Assembly (NCBI GenBank): GCA_964426945.1
Contig: CAYRSS010000016.1
Location: 24,159 to 88,158 of the forward strand
Origin: CAYRSS01 sp964426945
Lineage (GTDB): Bacteria; Planctomycetota; Phycisphaerae; UBA1845
Reading direction: 5' to 3'
Length of the DNA: 64,000 nucleotides
How positions within the stretch are numbered: the stretch's first letter is position 1; every line of letters starts with the position of its first letter. The position numbers and the translations under genes are program-made. Below the pieces are notes generated by a model. It was not told where the DNA came from. It was given only the letters and a program-made list of their open reading frames with translations, and searched no databases. This document shows, in pieces, positions 41,651 through 49,815 of this stretch.

Positions 41651-42036
41651 CGGATGCCCTGACCGCCATCCTGCTGCTGTTGGGTGGCGCGTTCATGCTG
41701 CTGGGCGCGGTCGGCGTGGTGCGCATGCCCGACGTCTTCTCGCGGATGCAGACGACGACCAAGTCGATGACGCTCGGATCGGTGTGCCTGCTGCTGGCGG
41801 TGGTGCTGTACTTCGACCAGCTCGGCGTGGGTATCCGGGCCGTGCTGGTCATGGCGTTTTACTTTCTGACCGCACCGGTGGCGGCGCACATGATCGGACG
41901 TGCGGCCTACGTGACCGGGGAGCCGATGTGGGAAGGCACTCTGGTCGACGAACTGCGCGGCCGATACGACCGTAAGGGCAATACGCTCGGCAGCGAGGCG
42001 GCGGATCGGCCGCGCGGCTCCGAGCGGGGCGCCTGA
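41647..42036 (+). CDS. mrpG: Mrp antiporter subunit G
   Basis: The 129-residue protein has three TM segments and the MnhG signature GVVRMPDVFSRMQTTTKSMT, then FYFLTAPVAAHMIGRAAY. The C-terminal 25 residues are a charged extension. It completes the mrpABCDEFG set. Confidence 0.95.
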   Translation: MTDALTAILLLLGGAFMLLGAVGVVRMPDVFSRMQTTTKSMTLGSVCLLLAVVLYFDQLGVGIRAVLVMAFYFLTAPVAAHMIGRAAYVTGEPMWEGTLVDELRGRYDRKGNTLGSEAADRPRGSERGA

Positions 42037-42135
42037 TCGCCGTAGGCCATTCGAGTTCAGGTTTCAGCGGTTGTCGGCCGTGCCGCGTCCTCGGGCCGCG
42101 GGCGGAGATCGCGGCCAGTTTCGGGAGGACTCTCC

Positions 42136-43023
42136 ATGCCTCAATTTGACAAGATCGGCGTCTTTCTCAACGACGAACCCGGCGACGATGAAGCCCTGAG
42201 TTTCGCGGCCCGCCTCGTGGAACGCACCGGCGCCCAGTCGGTGTGCTGCATTCATGTACGCGGCCTCGAGCAGTCGGCGACGGGCCCCGCGCGCGAGACC
42301 GGCGACGTCGAAGCGACAATCCGCGCACAGTTGCCGGAACCGTTGCGCGGCTGCGCGAGCGTCGAGGTGCGGCTGGAGACCGGGCTGCGCGAAGTGCTGC
42401 GCGCGGCGCGCGACCGCGAACTCGACTTGATGATCGTCGGTCGCCGCCTGCCCCACGACCAGATGGCGGCGGGCTCAACCTTCCTGCGCCTGGCGCGCAA
42501 GGCGCCCTGCAGCGTGCTTGTCGTGCCCGACCGGGCGATCCCTCACTTCGGCCGGGCCCTGGTGCTGGTCGATGAATCGGAGCGGGCCCGCGAGGCGCTC
42601 GGCAAGGCTATCGCGCTCGTCCGCGCCGGGGGCGAGAGCAATCCGCAGGTCATTGCCCAGTCGGTGTACACCGTCAACTACGGCTCGCGCTACGCCGGGC
42701 TGGAGTATCACGAAGCGGTGCGCAACATGGAGCGCATCACGCGGGACAGGCTTGAACCGCTCTCGAAGGTCGATACGCAAGGTGTGAAGTTCGAGCTGGT
42801 GCTGACCTGTGCCCGGGATGTGGGCGCCGCGGCCTACGACCTGGCCTCGGCCCGGCGGATGGACTTCATCGTGATGGGCAGCCACGGCACCGCCACGCTG
42901 CCCGCTTCGCTGCTGGGCGGCGTGGCCGAGCGCGTGCTGGCGGGCTCGCCGCTGCCGGTGCTGATCGTGAAGCGCAAGGGCGAGACCGTCGGGTTCCTGT
43001 CGGCGCTGCTCGACCGGATGTAA
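42136..43023 (+). CDS. tandem universal stress protein (UspA)
   Basis: The 295-residue protein has two Usp domains. The first (residues about 5-135) ends with LDLMIVGRRLPHD...APCSVLVVPD. The second (about 140-285) ends with DFIVMGSHGTATLPASLLGG and SPLPVLIVKRKG. The G-2x-G-9x-G ATP-type loop is better preserved in the second domain. It follows mrpG by about 100 bases, and Usp domains commonly accompany ion antiporters, so a regulatory role is plausible. Confidence 0.9.
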   Translation: MPQFDKIGVFLNDEPGDDEALSFAARLVERTGAQSVCCIHVRGLEQSATGPARETGDVEATIRAQLPEPLRGCASVEVRLETGLREVLRAARDRELDLMIVGRRLPHDQMAAGSTFLRLARKAPCSVLVVPDRAIPHFGRALVLVDESERAREALGKAIALVRAGGESNPQVIAQSVYTVNYGSRYAGLEYHEAVRNMERITRDRLEPLSKVDTQGVKFELVLTCARDVGAAAYDLASARRMDFIVMGSHGTATLPASLLGGVAERVLAGSPLPVLIVKRKGETVGFLSALLDRM

Positions 43024-43097
43024 CTATCTCGCCCCTCCGGACCCGGGCGGCGACCGCGCGCGGTGCGCCGCCCGCGGCGCTACCGGTCGCCAATCAC

Positions 43098-45641
43098 CTA
43101 CTGAGCGACCTGCTGGATGGTCGCGTAGTCGAGCAGATCCACATCGCCGTCCGCGTCGACATCGGCGCAGGTGCACTCCGTCATCGGCGTTCCCGTCGAG
43201 GGGCCGGCCATGCAGTCGGCGAACATCTCCACATCCGCTGCGCTCACCACGCCGTCTCCGCTGCAATCGCCCGGCAGCGGCGGGGTGATGATCACGACCT
43301 GCTCCGCCATGAACTCGGGCGGGCTCATGCCGTGTGCGACCCAGAGGTCATAGAGTTCCTGCCCCTTGCTGTTCGTCGTGTTCTCGTCGCGGAGGAACTC
43401 CACGTAATCGCGGCTGGTGCTCTGGTAGTACAGGGTGACGTGGGCGGACGTCGCACCGGCGGGGATGTCGTAGAGCGTTTCATCCCAGTACTGCCCGTCC
43501 GCATAGGTGTGGCCGACCGGAGAACCGCCGAACTCGGCGAAGTCCGAGTTGTTGAACCCGCGCGGCGGGATGCGATTGTCCTTGAAGATCCGGTTGTTCA
43601 GCACGAAGTGGAACGAAGGGCCCGGCGTCGTGCCCACCAGCGGCGCCGTCAACTCGTCGAGGCCCGGCTTGGCCTCGTAGACCTTTGCACTGCCGCTCGT
43701 ATCCAGCACGGCCGTCGCTCCATCGTAGGCCGCCGATTCACCCACAAGCTCAAGGTTGTCATCGTAGAAGCGGACATTGAGCCACATCCGCCGCCCCTCG
43801 GGATACCCCGTCGGCAGCTTGTGGCCCGTCTCGTTCGTCACGGTGACGAGCAGAGTTGATCCCTGCTGAGCCGCATCGAGCGTGGCCGCCAGCTGGAGCA
43901 TCGATCGCGCCCGCACCGCGCCGGCCGCGGCGGCGTCAGGATCCACCTGGCCGGGGTATTCCGCCGCGAGCACTTCGAGCATCCAGGCGCTTCCGCCGGT
44001 GAGATCGTGCAGCGGCAGGTCCGTCCGGACCGGCGGCGTGCCGAAGCCGCAGCCCTGTCCGGTGACGTCGCGCATGTGGCAGTCCTGACAGGTGGCCACG
44101 TATTCGCGGTTTCCGCCGAACTGCGGTGCGTAGACGCCGAGCGGCGTGTTGTACTCACTGTTCAGCCACTCGCTGTACGTTCGCTCGATGGGCAGCAGCA
44201 CCGTGCTGGCCATGGATGTCGGCGGCGTGTCGAAGGCGTTGGGGATATAGGTGCCGCCCGGGCCCTTCTCGAACGCGGGATTGCTCACGTCGTGGCAGGT
44301 GCCGCACAGTGCCGCTTCCCGGTGGAACGGCGACACCACGACCGTGTGACCCGGTGCGGGATCGACAAACGGCCCGCGCCGCGTGCCGTCGGGATCCACA
44401 ACGAACGTGCCGTTGCCGAAGTCTGTCGGCACGGAGGACAGCCCCGCGAGGATGTCCTGATCGACCGCCGGACTGACGCCGGGCTCGTAGAGTGGATCGA
44501 GCATCCGATGGCAGAGATCGCACGCCACGCCGAACTTGTCGGCGGCGAGCACCTGCGAACCGTCCGTCGGGACAGAGCGGCCGCGCAGCCACGCGGCCGG
44601 AATGTGGCAGCGCAGGCACACGTCGCCGGAGTCGGGCGCGTCCTGGTTGGCGATCGCCATGCACGCTTCGAACAGCGGGTCGATGGATGCGTGGGCCATC
44701 ATGCTCCCGCCCCAGTTGTGGTGCGGCTCGACGGCTGGGTCGTAGTAGCCGTGACAGGACGCGCACTCGTTGGGGTTGTTGAGCGCCAGCACGTCGAACG
44801 GCTGGCTGCCGGGCAGATCGAAGTCGCGCAGCGTGGTGGGGGCCAGCCCGCCCGTCGGCGAGACGATCGTAAACGTCGCGTCGCTTTCATCGAGGCCGGT
44901 GTTGAACGCGTTGTCGGTGGCCACGACGCGGAACCGCGCCTGGGTGGTCGGACGATTGGCAGGGAACCAGGTCCAGGTCCCCGAGTTGGCGATGCCCAGC
45001 GCCAGTGGCCTGTACGTGACTCCGTCATCGTCCGACACGAACAGGTCGATCGATGCGATGCCGCTGGCGTCGGTCGCGTTCCACTGAACGGTCGCCGCGC
45101 TGTTCGCGATCAGGACCTCCGCCCCGTCGGGGCTGCGCACCTCCACCTCCGGCGGCGTCGTGTCCCCACCGGCCAGGGGCACGAGGTATGGCTCAATGTC
45201 GGCGATGTCGACGGTTTGGACGTTTGCGACGTTGGCAGGAGTCAGGCCGGGAAACGTCGGCGTGTTCGCGTACTGCAGCAACTCGGTGACTTCCGTCAGG
45301 GTGGTGTAGCCGTCTGCGTCGGAGTCCTCGTTCTGGATCGACAGTACGGCGTTGCGGCGGCCCTGGTTGGTGTTCGGGAAGCCGGAGAGCACCTGCCCCA
45401 GGCGAACGCCGTACGGATTACGCGTCCCGCCTCCCGCGAAGTCGTAGTGGCATACGCCGCAGTGAGCGATGAAGCTCGGCACGCTGTCGAGTGGTGTCTC
45501 CAGCGTTCCGGGGTACACCTCAAAGAAGGCGGTGCGAATGTTCGGGCGGGCCTGGGCCTGGTCCGGGGCGAGAGCCGACACGAGGCCCATCAGCAGGGCG
45601 ACGGGTAGGACGAGGGTGCGTGAAATCCCTGATGTCGACAT
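43098..45641 (-). CDS. secreted multihaem c-type cytochrome with dockerin-like C-terminus
   Basis: The 847-residue protein has a signal peptide (about 1-31, ending DQAQA) and six CxxCH haem sites: CGVCH (C61), CASCH, CLRCH, CDLCH, CGTCH and CQDCH. A calcium-loop-like EDSDADGYTTLTE and an Ig-like domain (TTPPEVEVRSPDGAEVLIAN) lie between the first and second sites. The tail carries two dockerin-like loops (GDCSGDGVVSAADVEMFADC, ADVDADGDVDLLDYATIQQ). It is probably periplasmic or extracellular and involved in electron transfer. GGAGG with 7-base spacing sets the ATG at 45641; a longer frame to 45746 is not used. Confidence 0.87.
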   Translation of the reverse strand: MSTSGISRTLVLPVALLMGLVSALAPDQAQARPNIRTAFFEVYPGTLETPLDSVPSFIAHCGVCHYDFAGGGTRNPYGVRLGQVLSGFPNTNQGRRNAVLSIQNEDSDADGYTTLTEVTELLQYANTPTFPGLTPANVANVQTVDIADIEPYLVPLAGGDTTPPEVEVRSPDGAEVLIANSAATVQWNATDASGIASIDLFVSDDDGVTYRPLALGIANSGTWTWFPANRPTTQARFRVVATDNAFNTGLDESDATFTIVSPTGGLAPTTLRDFDLPGSQPFDVLALNNPNECASCHGYYDPAVEPHHNWGGSMMAHASIDPLFEACMAIANQDAPDSGDVCLRCHIPAAWLRGRSVPTDGSQVLAADKFGVACDLCHRMLDPLYEPGVSPAVDQDILAGLSSVPTDFGNGTFVVDPDGTRRGPFVDPAPGHTVVVSPFHREAALCGTCHDVSNPAFEKGPGGTYIPNAFDTPPTSMASTVLLPIERTYSEWLNSEYNTPLGVYAPQFGGNREYVATCQDCHMRDVTGQGCGFGTPPVRTDLPLHDLTGGSAWMLEVLAAEYPGQVDPDAAAAGAVRARSMLQLAATLDAAQQGSTLLVTVTNETGHKLPTGYPEGRRMWLNVRFYDDNLELVGESAAYDGATAVLDTSGSAKVYEAKPGLDELTAPLVGTTPGPSFHFVLNNRIFKDNRIPPRGFNNSDFAEFGGSPVGHTYADGQYWDETLYDIPAGATSAHVTLYYQSTSRDYVEFLRDENTTNSKGQELYDLWVAHGMSPPEFMAEQVVIITPPLPGDCSGDGVVSAADVEMFADCMAGPSTGTPMTECTCADVDADGDVDLLDYATIQQVAQ

Positions 45642-45892
45642 GGCGGGTCCTCCAGGAGAGTCAGACGTGCGTAGAGGGACGCCAAGGGGGCTGTTGCTGC
45701 CCGGCAGCTGCGGGAAGAGGCGCAGCGGAGATGCGCGAGGGTGCACAGGTTGAAGGCGCGCGGAAGCATGCCGGACAGTCCCCCCGGCTTTGAATGAACT
45801 GGGGTTCTATGTCAGCATGACCCGTGCCAGGGGAGGGCGGGCGGACGGGCTGGCGGGGGAGGAGCGGGCGCCCCCGCGGGGGGATGCGGCAC

Positions 45893-45977
45893 TGGGCGAG
45901 GCGGGACTTGAACCCGCATGGCCCTTTCGGGCCTGGGGATTTTAAGTCCCCTGCGTCTGCCATTTCGCCACTCGCCC
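45893..45977 (-). tRNA. tRNA-Leu (anticodon TAA)
   Basis: The 85-base class II tRNA has acceptor stem GGGCGAG/CTCGCCC, anticodon stem GGGGA/TCCCC with loop CTTAAAA (anticodon TAA), a long variable arm (GGCCCGAAAGGGCC) and T-arm GCGGG-TTCAAGT-CCCGC. The discriminator is A; CCA is not encoded. Confidence 0.95.
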
Positions 45978-46200
45978 CGGCGATGGGCCGCGGCGTCCGC
46001 GGCGGCCGGTATTATTCTACCGCGAATCATCGGCCGGTGTCCCCACGCGGCCCGAGACGGCCCGCAGGCCGGGGTTCTCCGCTGACATGGAGATGAAACG
46101 CAATGCACCGCCTCCGCCGGCGTTTGGGTGGGTGGAGTGGCTTCGATCGGCGGTGTTCGTCGGTCAGGGGAGTCCGGGAAGCGTACGAAGGAGATGTACG

Positions 46201-46926
46201 ATGCGCATGCAGACGATTCGAACCCTGGCGATGGCCGGCGCGATGTGCTTCGCGCTGACGGGAGTCGCCACGGCCGGCGGCAAGGGCGATGGCGGCAAGG
46301 GCAAGGGGGGCAAGGCGCCGGCGGCGCCCGGGCGACAGGGCGGCCCGAACGGCGGCGGCCACGGTCGTCCGCACGACGGCCCCGGTCCCGGCGGATTCAT
46401 GCCGCTCGGCCTCGCCGATGTGCTCGCCTACCTCGACGCGGAGACGGCGCCGGCGACGTTCACGATCGAGCTCTTCGCCGGTGCGGACACCGATGAGGAC
46501 GGCACGCTCAGCGCCGCGGAATGGACGACCTTCGCCGCGGAGCGCAAGGCCCGCATGCTCGAAGGGCTGCTCGCCCGCGATCCGCAGGCCGACACCGACA
46601 GCGACGGCGCGATCGGCGATGCAGAGCTCGCCGCGTTCCTCGAAGCGCGCGAGACCGAAGCCAAGGCCCGGATCGTCGAGCGCAAGCCCGAGGCGGACAC
46701 CGACGGCGACGGCGTGCTCTCTGACGAAGAGTTCGCGACGCTGCGCACCGCCCGCCTGGCCGAGATGCTCGAGCGCCGGCCCGAGGCCGACCTGAACAGC
46801 GACGGCACGCTGACGGTGGAGGAAGTGGTGGCGGTCAAGCTCTCCCACGAAGGCCGCCGCCCGCACCGCCGCCCGGTTGAGGACGCCCCCCGCATTGCCC
46901 CCCAGGCGCCGCGCCGCGGCCGCTGA
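46201..46926 (+). CDS. secreted EF-hand calcium-binding protein
   Basis: The 241-residue protein has a signal peptide (about 1-25, ending GVATAG) and a Gly/Lys-rich, then Gly/His/Pro-rich linker to about residue 68. Four EF-hand loops follow: DTDEDGTLSAAEW, DTDSDGAIGDAEL, DTDGDGVLSDEEF and DLNSDGTLTVEEV, each in a regular helical repeat of about 37 residues. The basic, Pro-rich tail is HRRPVEDAPRIAPQAPRRGR. It is probably an exported calcium sensor or buffer. AAGGAG 7 bases before the ATG at 46201 decides the start. Confidence 0.88.
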   Translation: MRMQTIRTLAMAGAMCFALTGVATAGGKGDGGKGKGGKAPAAPGRQGGPNGGGHGRPHDGPGPGGFMPLGLADVLAYLDAETAPATFTIELFAGADTDEDGTLSAAEWTTFAAERKARMLEGLLARDPQADTDSDGAIGDAELAAFLEARETEAKARIVERKPEADTDGDGVLSDEEFATLRTARLAEMLERRPEADLNSDGTLTVEEVVAVKLSHEGRRPHRRPVEDAPRIAPQAPRRGR

Positions 46927-46958
46927 CGAACGGGCGAGACGAGTTCGCCATGAAACAC

Positions 46959-46986
46959 GAAGGCCGCCCGGATGCGGGCGGCCTTT
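46959..46986 (+). terminator. intrinsic terminator after the EF-hand gene
   Basis: A perfect 10-bp stem AGGCCGCCCG / CGGGCGGCCT with loop GATG, flanked by A's and T's (GA...TTT), lies 35 bases after the stop. It can work in both directions and may also serve the convergent minus-strand NERD gene. Confidence 0.85.
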
Positions 46987-47043
46987 GCTACGTTGGGGGG
47001 GTGGGGTGGGTGCAGTGGAGGCTCCGCTGCGATGAACTGACCC

Positions 47044-47826
47044 CTACCCTGAACTCCTTGCTCGGACGTGGTCTTTCAGGATCGTGGCATATCGCGAGAC
47101 TTCGTCCGGCGCGAGCCGCTCGTGCTGGTGACGGACATAACCCAGGAACCGCGCGGGATTCAGTACCCAGACTTCGCAGCCGGGCGGGCCCTCTTGCACC
47201 CACCATCCCGGATAAAGCACGACCGGCTTGGCACAGGGTCGCTCCGCACCGGCACGCTCGATGATCTTTTCGATGTGGTCAGCGAGCGCGCTGACCTGCT
47301 TGATGGGATCACGATCCGGCGTGCGTCCGTCGACTCGGACCGTGGAACCATCGTAGACGATCTCGGCGATTCGCCCCGTCGGCTTGCTGATGGTCTTTGT
47401 TTCGATCACGAAGATGCCACCCGGTCCGATGGCGACGTGATCGACGTTGAAGTCTTTCGCGCAGATGTCGTGGAGGACGTGATAGCCGAGAGGGCGCAAT
47501 TCCTCGAGGGCTTCGGCGACGGCGATTTCGCCGCGGACGCCCAGCTGCATCGCGCGAACCCTACGGATCACCCGCGGAAGTCGCCAAATCGATACCACGA
47601 CGGCGATTACGAGAAGACCGGTGATGATTCCGGGCGGAGTCGGCTTCTGGCGCAGCCAGACGACCCACTCGGCGATCGCGGACACAAGAAGGAGACCGGG
47701 AGGAAGGACGAGCCAAAGCACGTCATTCACAACCTGATCCATCATCATCCACTGTCCGCTATCGCCGGGTCGCGGCAACGGCTCGACGGTTAGTGGATCC
47801 CGCGGACGGTCTTTCTTCGTGAGCAT
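47044..47826 (-). CDS. membrane protein with NERD (nuclease-related) domain
   Basis: The 260-residue protein has two N-terminal TM segments (about residues 37-55 and 66-84) followed by a NERD domain: LGVRGEIAVAEALEELRPLG, HVLHDICAKDFNVDHVAIGP, GGIFVIETKTISKPTG. The D...ExK elements are those of restriction-endonuclease-like folds. The role of stand-alone NERD proteins is uncertain (DNA processing or stress). The TTG at 47856 is an alternative start. Confidence 0.85.
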   Translation of the reverse strand: MLTKKDRPRDPLTVEPLPRPGDSGQWMMMDQVVNDVLWLVLPPGLLLVSAIAEWVVWLRQKPTPPGIITGLLVIAVVVSIWRLPRVIRRVRAMQLGVRGEIAVAEALEELRPLGYHVLHDICAKDFNVDHVAIGPGGIFVIETKTISKPTGRIAEIVYDGSTVRVDGRTPDRDPIKQVSALADHIEKIIERAGAERPCAKPVVLYPGWWVQEGPPGCEVWVLNPARFLGYVRHQHERLAPDEVSRYATILKDHVRARSSG

Positions 47827-48008
47827 GGTACGGCCATCCGGTCCATGAACGCGCAAGGTCGAGGCACATTGAACGCCCGGCCATGCCTGCGTCCGGATTT
47901 CCGAGGGTGGTTATCATATCGTGGAGGAACTCGCTCGGTCATGGGTTGCAGCATCCGTCTTGGCTGCAGGCAGCGAACCCACCCGTTCCTTCGATCGTAC
48001 CAACTTGG
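47827..48008. other. intergenic stretch between divergent genes
   Basis: Nothing convincing was seen in this stretch, which lies between the NERD gene and the tentative small lipoprotein frame. Open frames here have non-protein composition. Confidence 0.4.
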
Positions 48009-48239
48009 ATGCTCAACCGGCGGCACGGCTCCCGCCGGAGTCTGCCATTGATCGTGCTGGCGCTCCTGGTGGACTTGGGTTGTCAACAGGCTCGGCCGGT
48101 CCTGGGCCTCAGGCCGTCGGGACAGCCCCCCGGCGAGGCCTGCACCCGCACCCTCGCATGGCTCCCCGGTTTGCATGCCACTTGCAGGCAGTCCCATGAC
48201 GTGGTCTGTGTGCGGCTACGACGGATTTCTCTTTGTTGA
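48009..48239 (+). CDS. tentative small lipoprotein-like frame
   Basis: The 76-residue frame has a basic N-terminus and a hydrophobic core ending in a cysteine (RRSLPLIVLALLVDLGCQQA), resembling a lipoprotein signal. The rest lacks protein-like character and overlaps the next gene in another frame. It may be an independent small lipoprotein, the detached signal of the 48196 product after a frameshift, or chance. Confidence 0.3.
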   Translation: MLNRRHGSRRSLPLIVLALLVDLGCQQARPVLGLRPSGQPPGEACTRTLAWLPGLHATCRQSHDVVCVRLRRISLC

Positions 48240-48609
48240 GACGGCACAGCAGATGCTCACTGATCCCTCCGAAGAGAACATGCAAGCGCTTCGGGCCTGT
48301 CTGGCCGAGGAGCCGATCGAGCTGCACATACAGGCGGGTGATGCTCTGAGCTACTGGGGGCTGCCGATGCGCAGACACGATTACGCGCTGGCGCTGGCCG
48401 TGGAAATCCGCGGAAGTACCTCAACGGGCCTCCAACCTTACGGCTTCGGACGGCATTCGTCCTACGAGGATCGGGACCGTGAGCGCTACGCCATGCTGGA
48501 ACTCCTTTTCGGCGACGAGCCGCCTGGAGTGCGGGAATACACGTACATCGATCAAGACGGCCGGGATATCTCCGACGAAGTTCGCGCGTATAGGCTCTGC
48601 ACGCCATAA
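48196..48609 (+). CDS. hypothetical protein
   Basis: The 137-residue frame from MTWSVCGYDGFLFVE has good protein-like composition (ELHIQAGDALSYWG, RHDYALALAVEIRGST, ERYAMLELLFGDEPPGV). It is acidic, with no signal peptide or TM segment. No family is recognised. An earlier ATG at 48175 is in frame. See the 48009 frame for a possible missing N-terminus. Confidence 0.55.
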   Translation: MTWSVCGYDGFLFVETAQQMLTDPSEENMQALRACLAEEPIELHIQAGDALSYWGLPMRRHDYALALAVEIRGSTSTGLQPYGFGRHSSYEDRDRERYAMLELLFGDEPPGVREYTYIDQDGRDISDEVRAYRLCTP

Positions 48610-48764
48610 GCACATCAGGACTGCGGAAGGCGCAGCGAAGCCCGATCAACTTCAAGCGTCGGCTGCCATCCGGGGCGTGTATGTATCCACAGGCAGCCTG
48701 AATGGCTACGGATCGGCGCGGACAGGAATTGCAGCGAACGGCCCTTGGTTGAAGGCAATTCGAG

Positions 48765-49133
48765 TTACGACTGGGTTGATAGCCGTCGGATGCGAACCCG
48801 ACCGGGCTCGACGACCGCGATGCAGCCATGCAGTTGCCTCAGGTCGATCAGGCGCACGTGCGCCTCGATAAACTTGCTGGTTCCCAGGGCGCCGGGTTCC
48901 GGCGGCCGAAACTGCACAATGCCGGGATGTGCTCCCGGCGGGTGTTTCCGAATGTCAGCAAATCCCACGTCGAGCGTGAAGAGCATCCGCGCATTCTGGT
49001 TGGCGGCGCGGGCGACTAGCTCATCGGATTCGCCCAGCAGATGCTCATCCTCGACGGTGTCAACATCATGGCCGAGTGAGATTAGCGTCGGCTTGAGGTG
49101 CCGAGAGATGTTCTCGTCGAGCTTCAGCCTCAT
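48765..49133 (-). CDS. DUF5615 PIN-like toxin candidate
   Basis: The 122-residue protein begins MRLKLDENISRHLKPTLISL, followed by GHDVDTVEDEHLLGESDELV and MLFTLDVGFADIRKHPPG, the DUF5615 pattern with the acidic residues (LDEN, TLDVGFAD) of PIN-like nucleases. Its ATG overlaps the stop of the DUF433 gene by 4 bases. DUF433/DUF5615 pairs are proposed toxin-antitoxin modules. Confidence 0.85.
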   Translation of the reverse strand: MRLKLDENISRHLKPTLISLGHDVDTVEDEHLLGESDELVARAANQNARMLFTLDVGFADIRKHPPGAHPGIVQFRPPEPGALGTSKFIEAHVRLIDLRQLHGCIAVVEPGRVRIRRLSTQS

Positions 49134-49366
49134 ACGGCCAGCTTCCACGTGTTCTCCTCGGCCAAGAGCGCCGCGTACGCCAGCGCCGCGTGGATATCCT
49201 CAATCGAGATCTGCGGAAAATGATCCATGACCTGTTGAGGAGTCAGGCCTTCCGCGAGGGAGCCAAGGACAACGGCAATCGAAACGCGGGTTCCACGGAT
49301 ACAGGGCTGCCCGCCGAACACGTCCGGATTCACGACAACTCGCTTCAACAACTCGTGATCAGCCAT
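49130..49366 (-). CDS. DUF433 antitoxin-like protein
   Basis: The 78-residue protein has the DUF433 signature VNPDVFGGQPCIRGTRVSIA followed by LGSLAEGLTPQQVMDHFPQI and IHAALAYAALLAEE, a small winged-helix-like DNA-binding domain. It is immediately upstream of, and coupled to, the DUF5615 gene, the usual order for this putative antitoxin. Confidence 0.9.
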   Translation of the reverse strand: MADHELLKRVVVNPDVFGGQPCIRGTRVSIAVVLGSLAEGLTPQQVMDHFPQISIEDIHAALAYAALLAEENTWKLAV

Positions 49367-49550
49367 GAGCGTGCTCCCTGGGCTTGGGCGGCGTGGACGA
49401 GGATCGCATTCGCACTTTGCATTGTACGCTTCGTCTGGAAGTTTCTCAACCTCACGGCTGCGCGCTCGGCAGCTGGGACATTCCGCCCACCAAAGGTTTG
49501 CTCTCGGCCCGGAGCAGCCCGCTCTTGGGGCAGCCCGGCCGCGTTCACCT

Positions 49551-49769
49551 CTACGGATAGAACTTCCCCATCATCCGCGCATACGGAATCGCTTCGCGGA
49601 TGTGCTTCAGGTTGCAGATCCAGCAGACCGTCCGCTCTACGCCGAGGCCGAAGCCGCCGTGGGGGACGCTGCCGTAGCGGCGCAGGTCGAGGTACCACTC
49701 GTAGTCTTCCTGCGGCAGGTGCTCTTCCTTCATGCGGGCGACGAGGCGGTCGAGTTCCTCTTCGCGGGC
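49551..49769. repeat. 219-bp perfect direct repeat, copy 1
   Basis: This copy is identical, base for base as read here, to 51204-51422. Flanks on both sides differ between the copies, so the boundaries are sharp. The left boundary coincides with the asnS stop codon. Confidence 0.9.
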
Positions 49770-49812
49770 CGAGCCGTCCGAGTCGCTGCCCCGTTCGAAG
49801 TTCGCGGCCAGC
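49551..49812 (-). pseudogene. asnS C-terminal fragment
   Basis: Bases 49551-49769 are identical to the last 219 bases of the intact asnS (51204-51422), from the stop codon inward. A further 22-base segment at 49791-49812 matches asnS 51609-51630 at 21 positions (LAANFE region), in the same reading frame but with about 165 bases of asnS missing between. The fragment therefore encodes only part of the class II catalytic core and has no start or anticodon-binding domain. The stop of the beta-propeller gene begins 4 bases beyond its end. Confidence 0.85.
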
Positions 49813-49815
49813 ACG

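Noticed and set aside
44007..45608. 533-residue plus-strand frame opposite the multihaem cytochrome
   Set aside because: The minus strand carries six CxxCH sites, a signal peptide and a good ribosome site; the plus frame has none.
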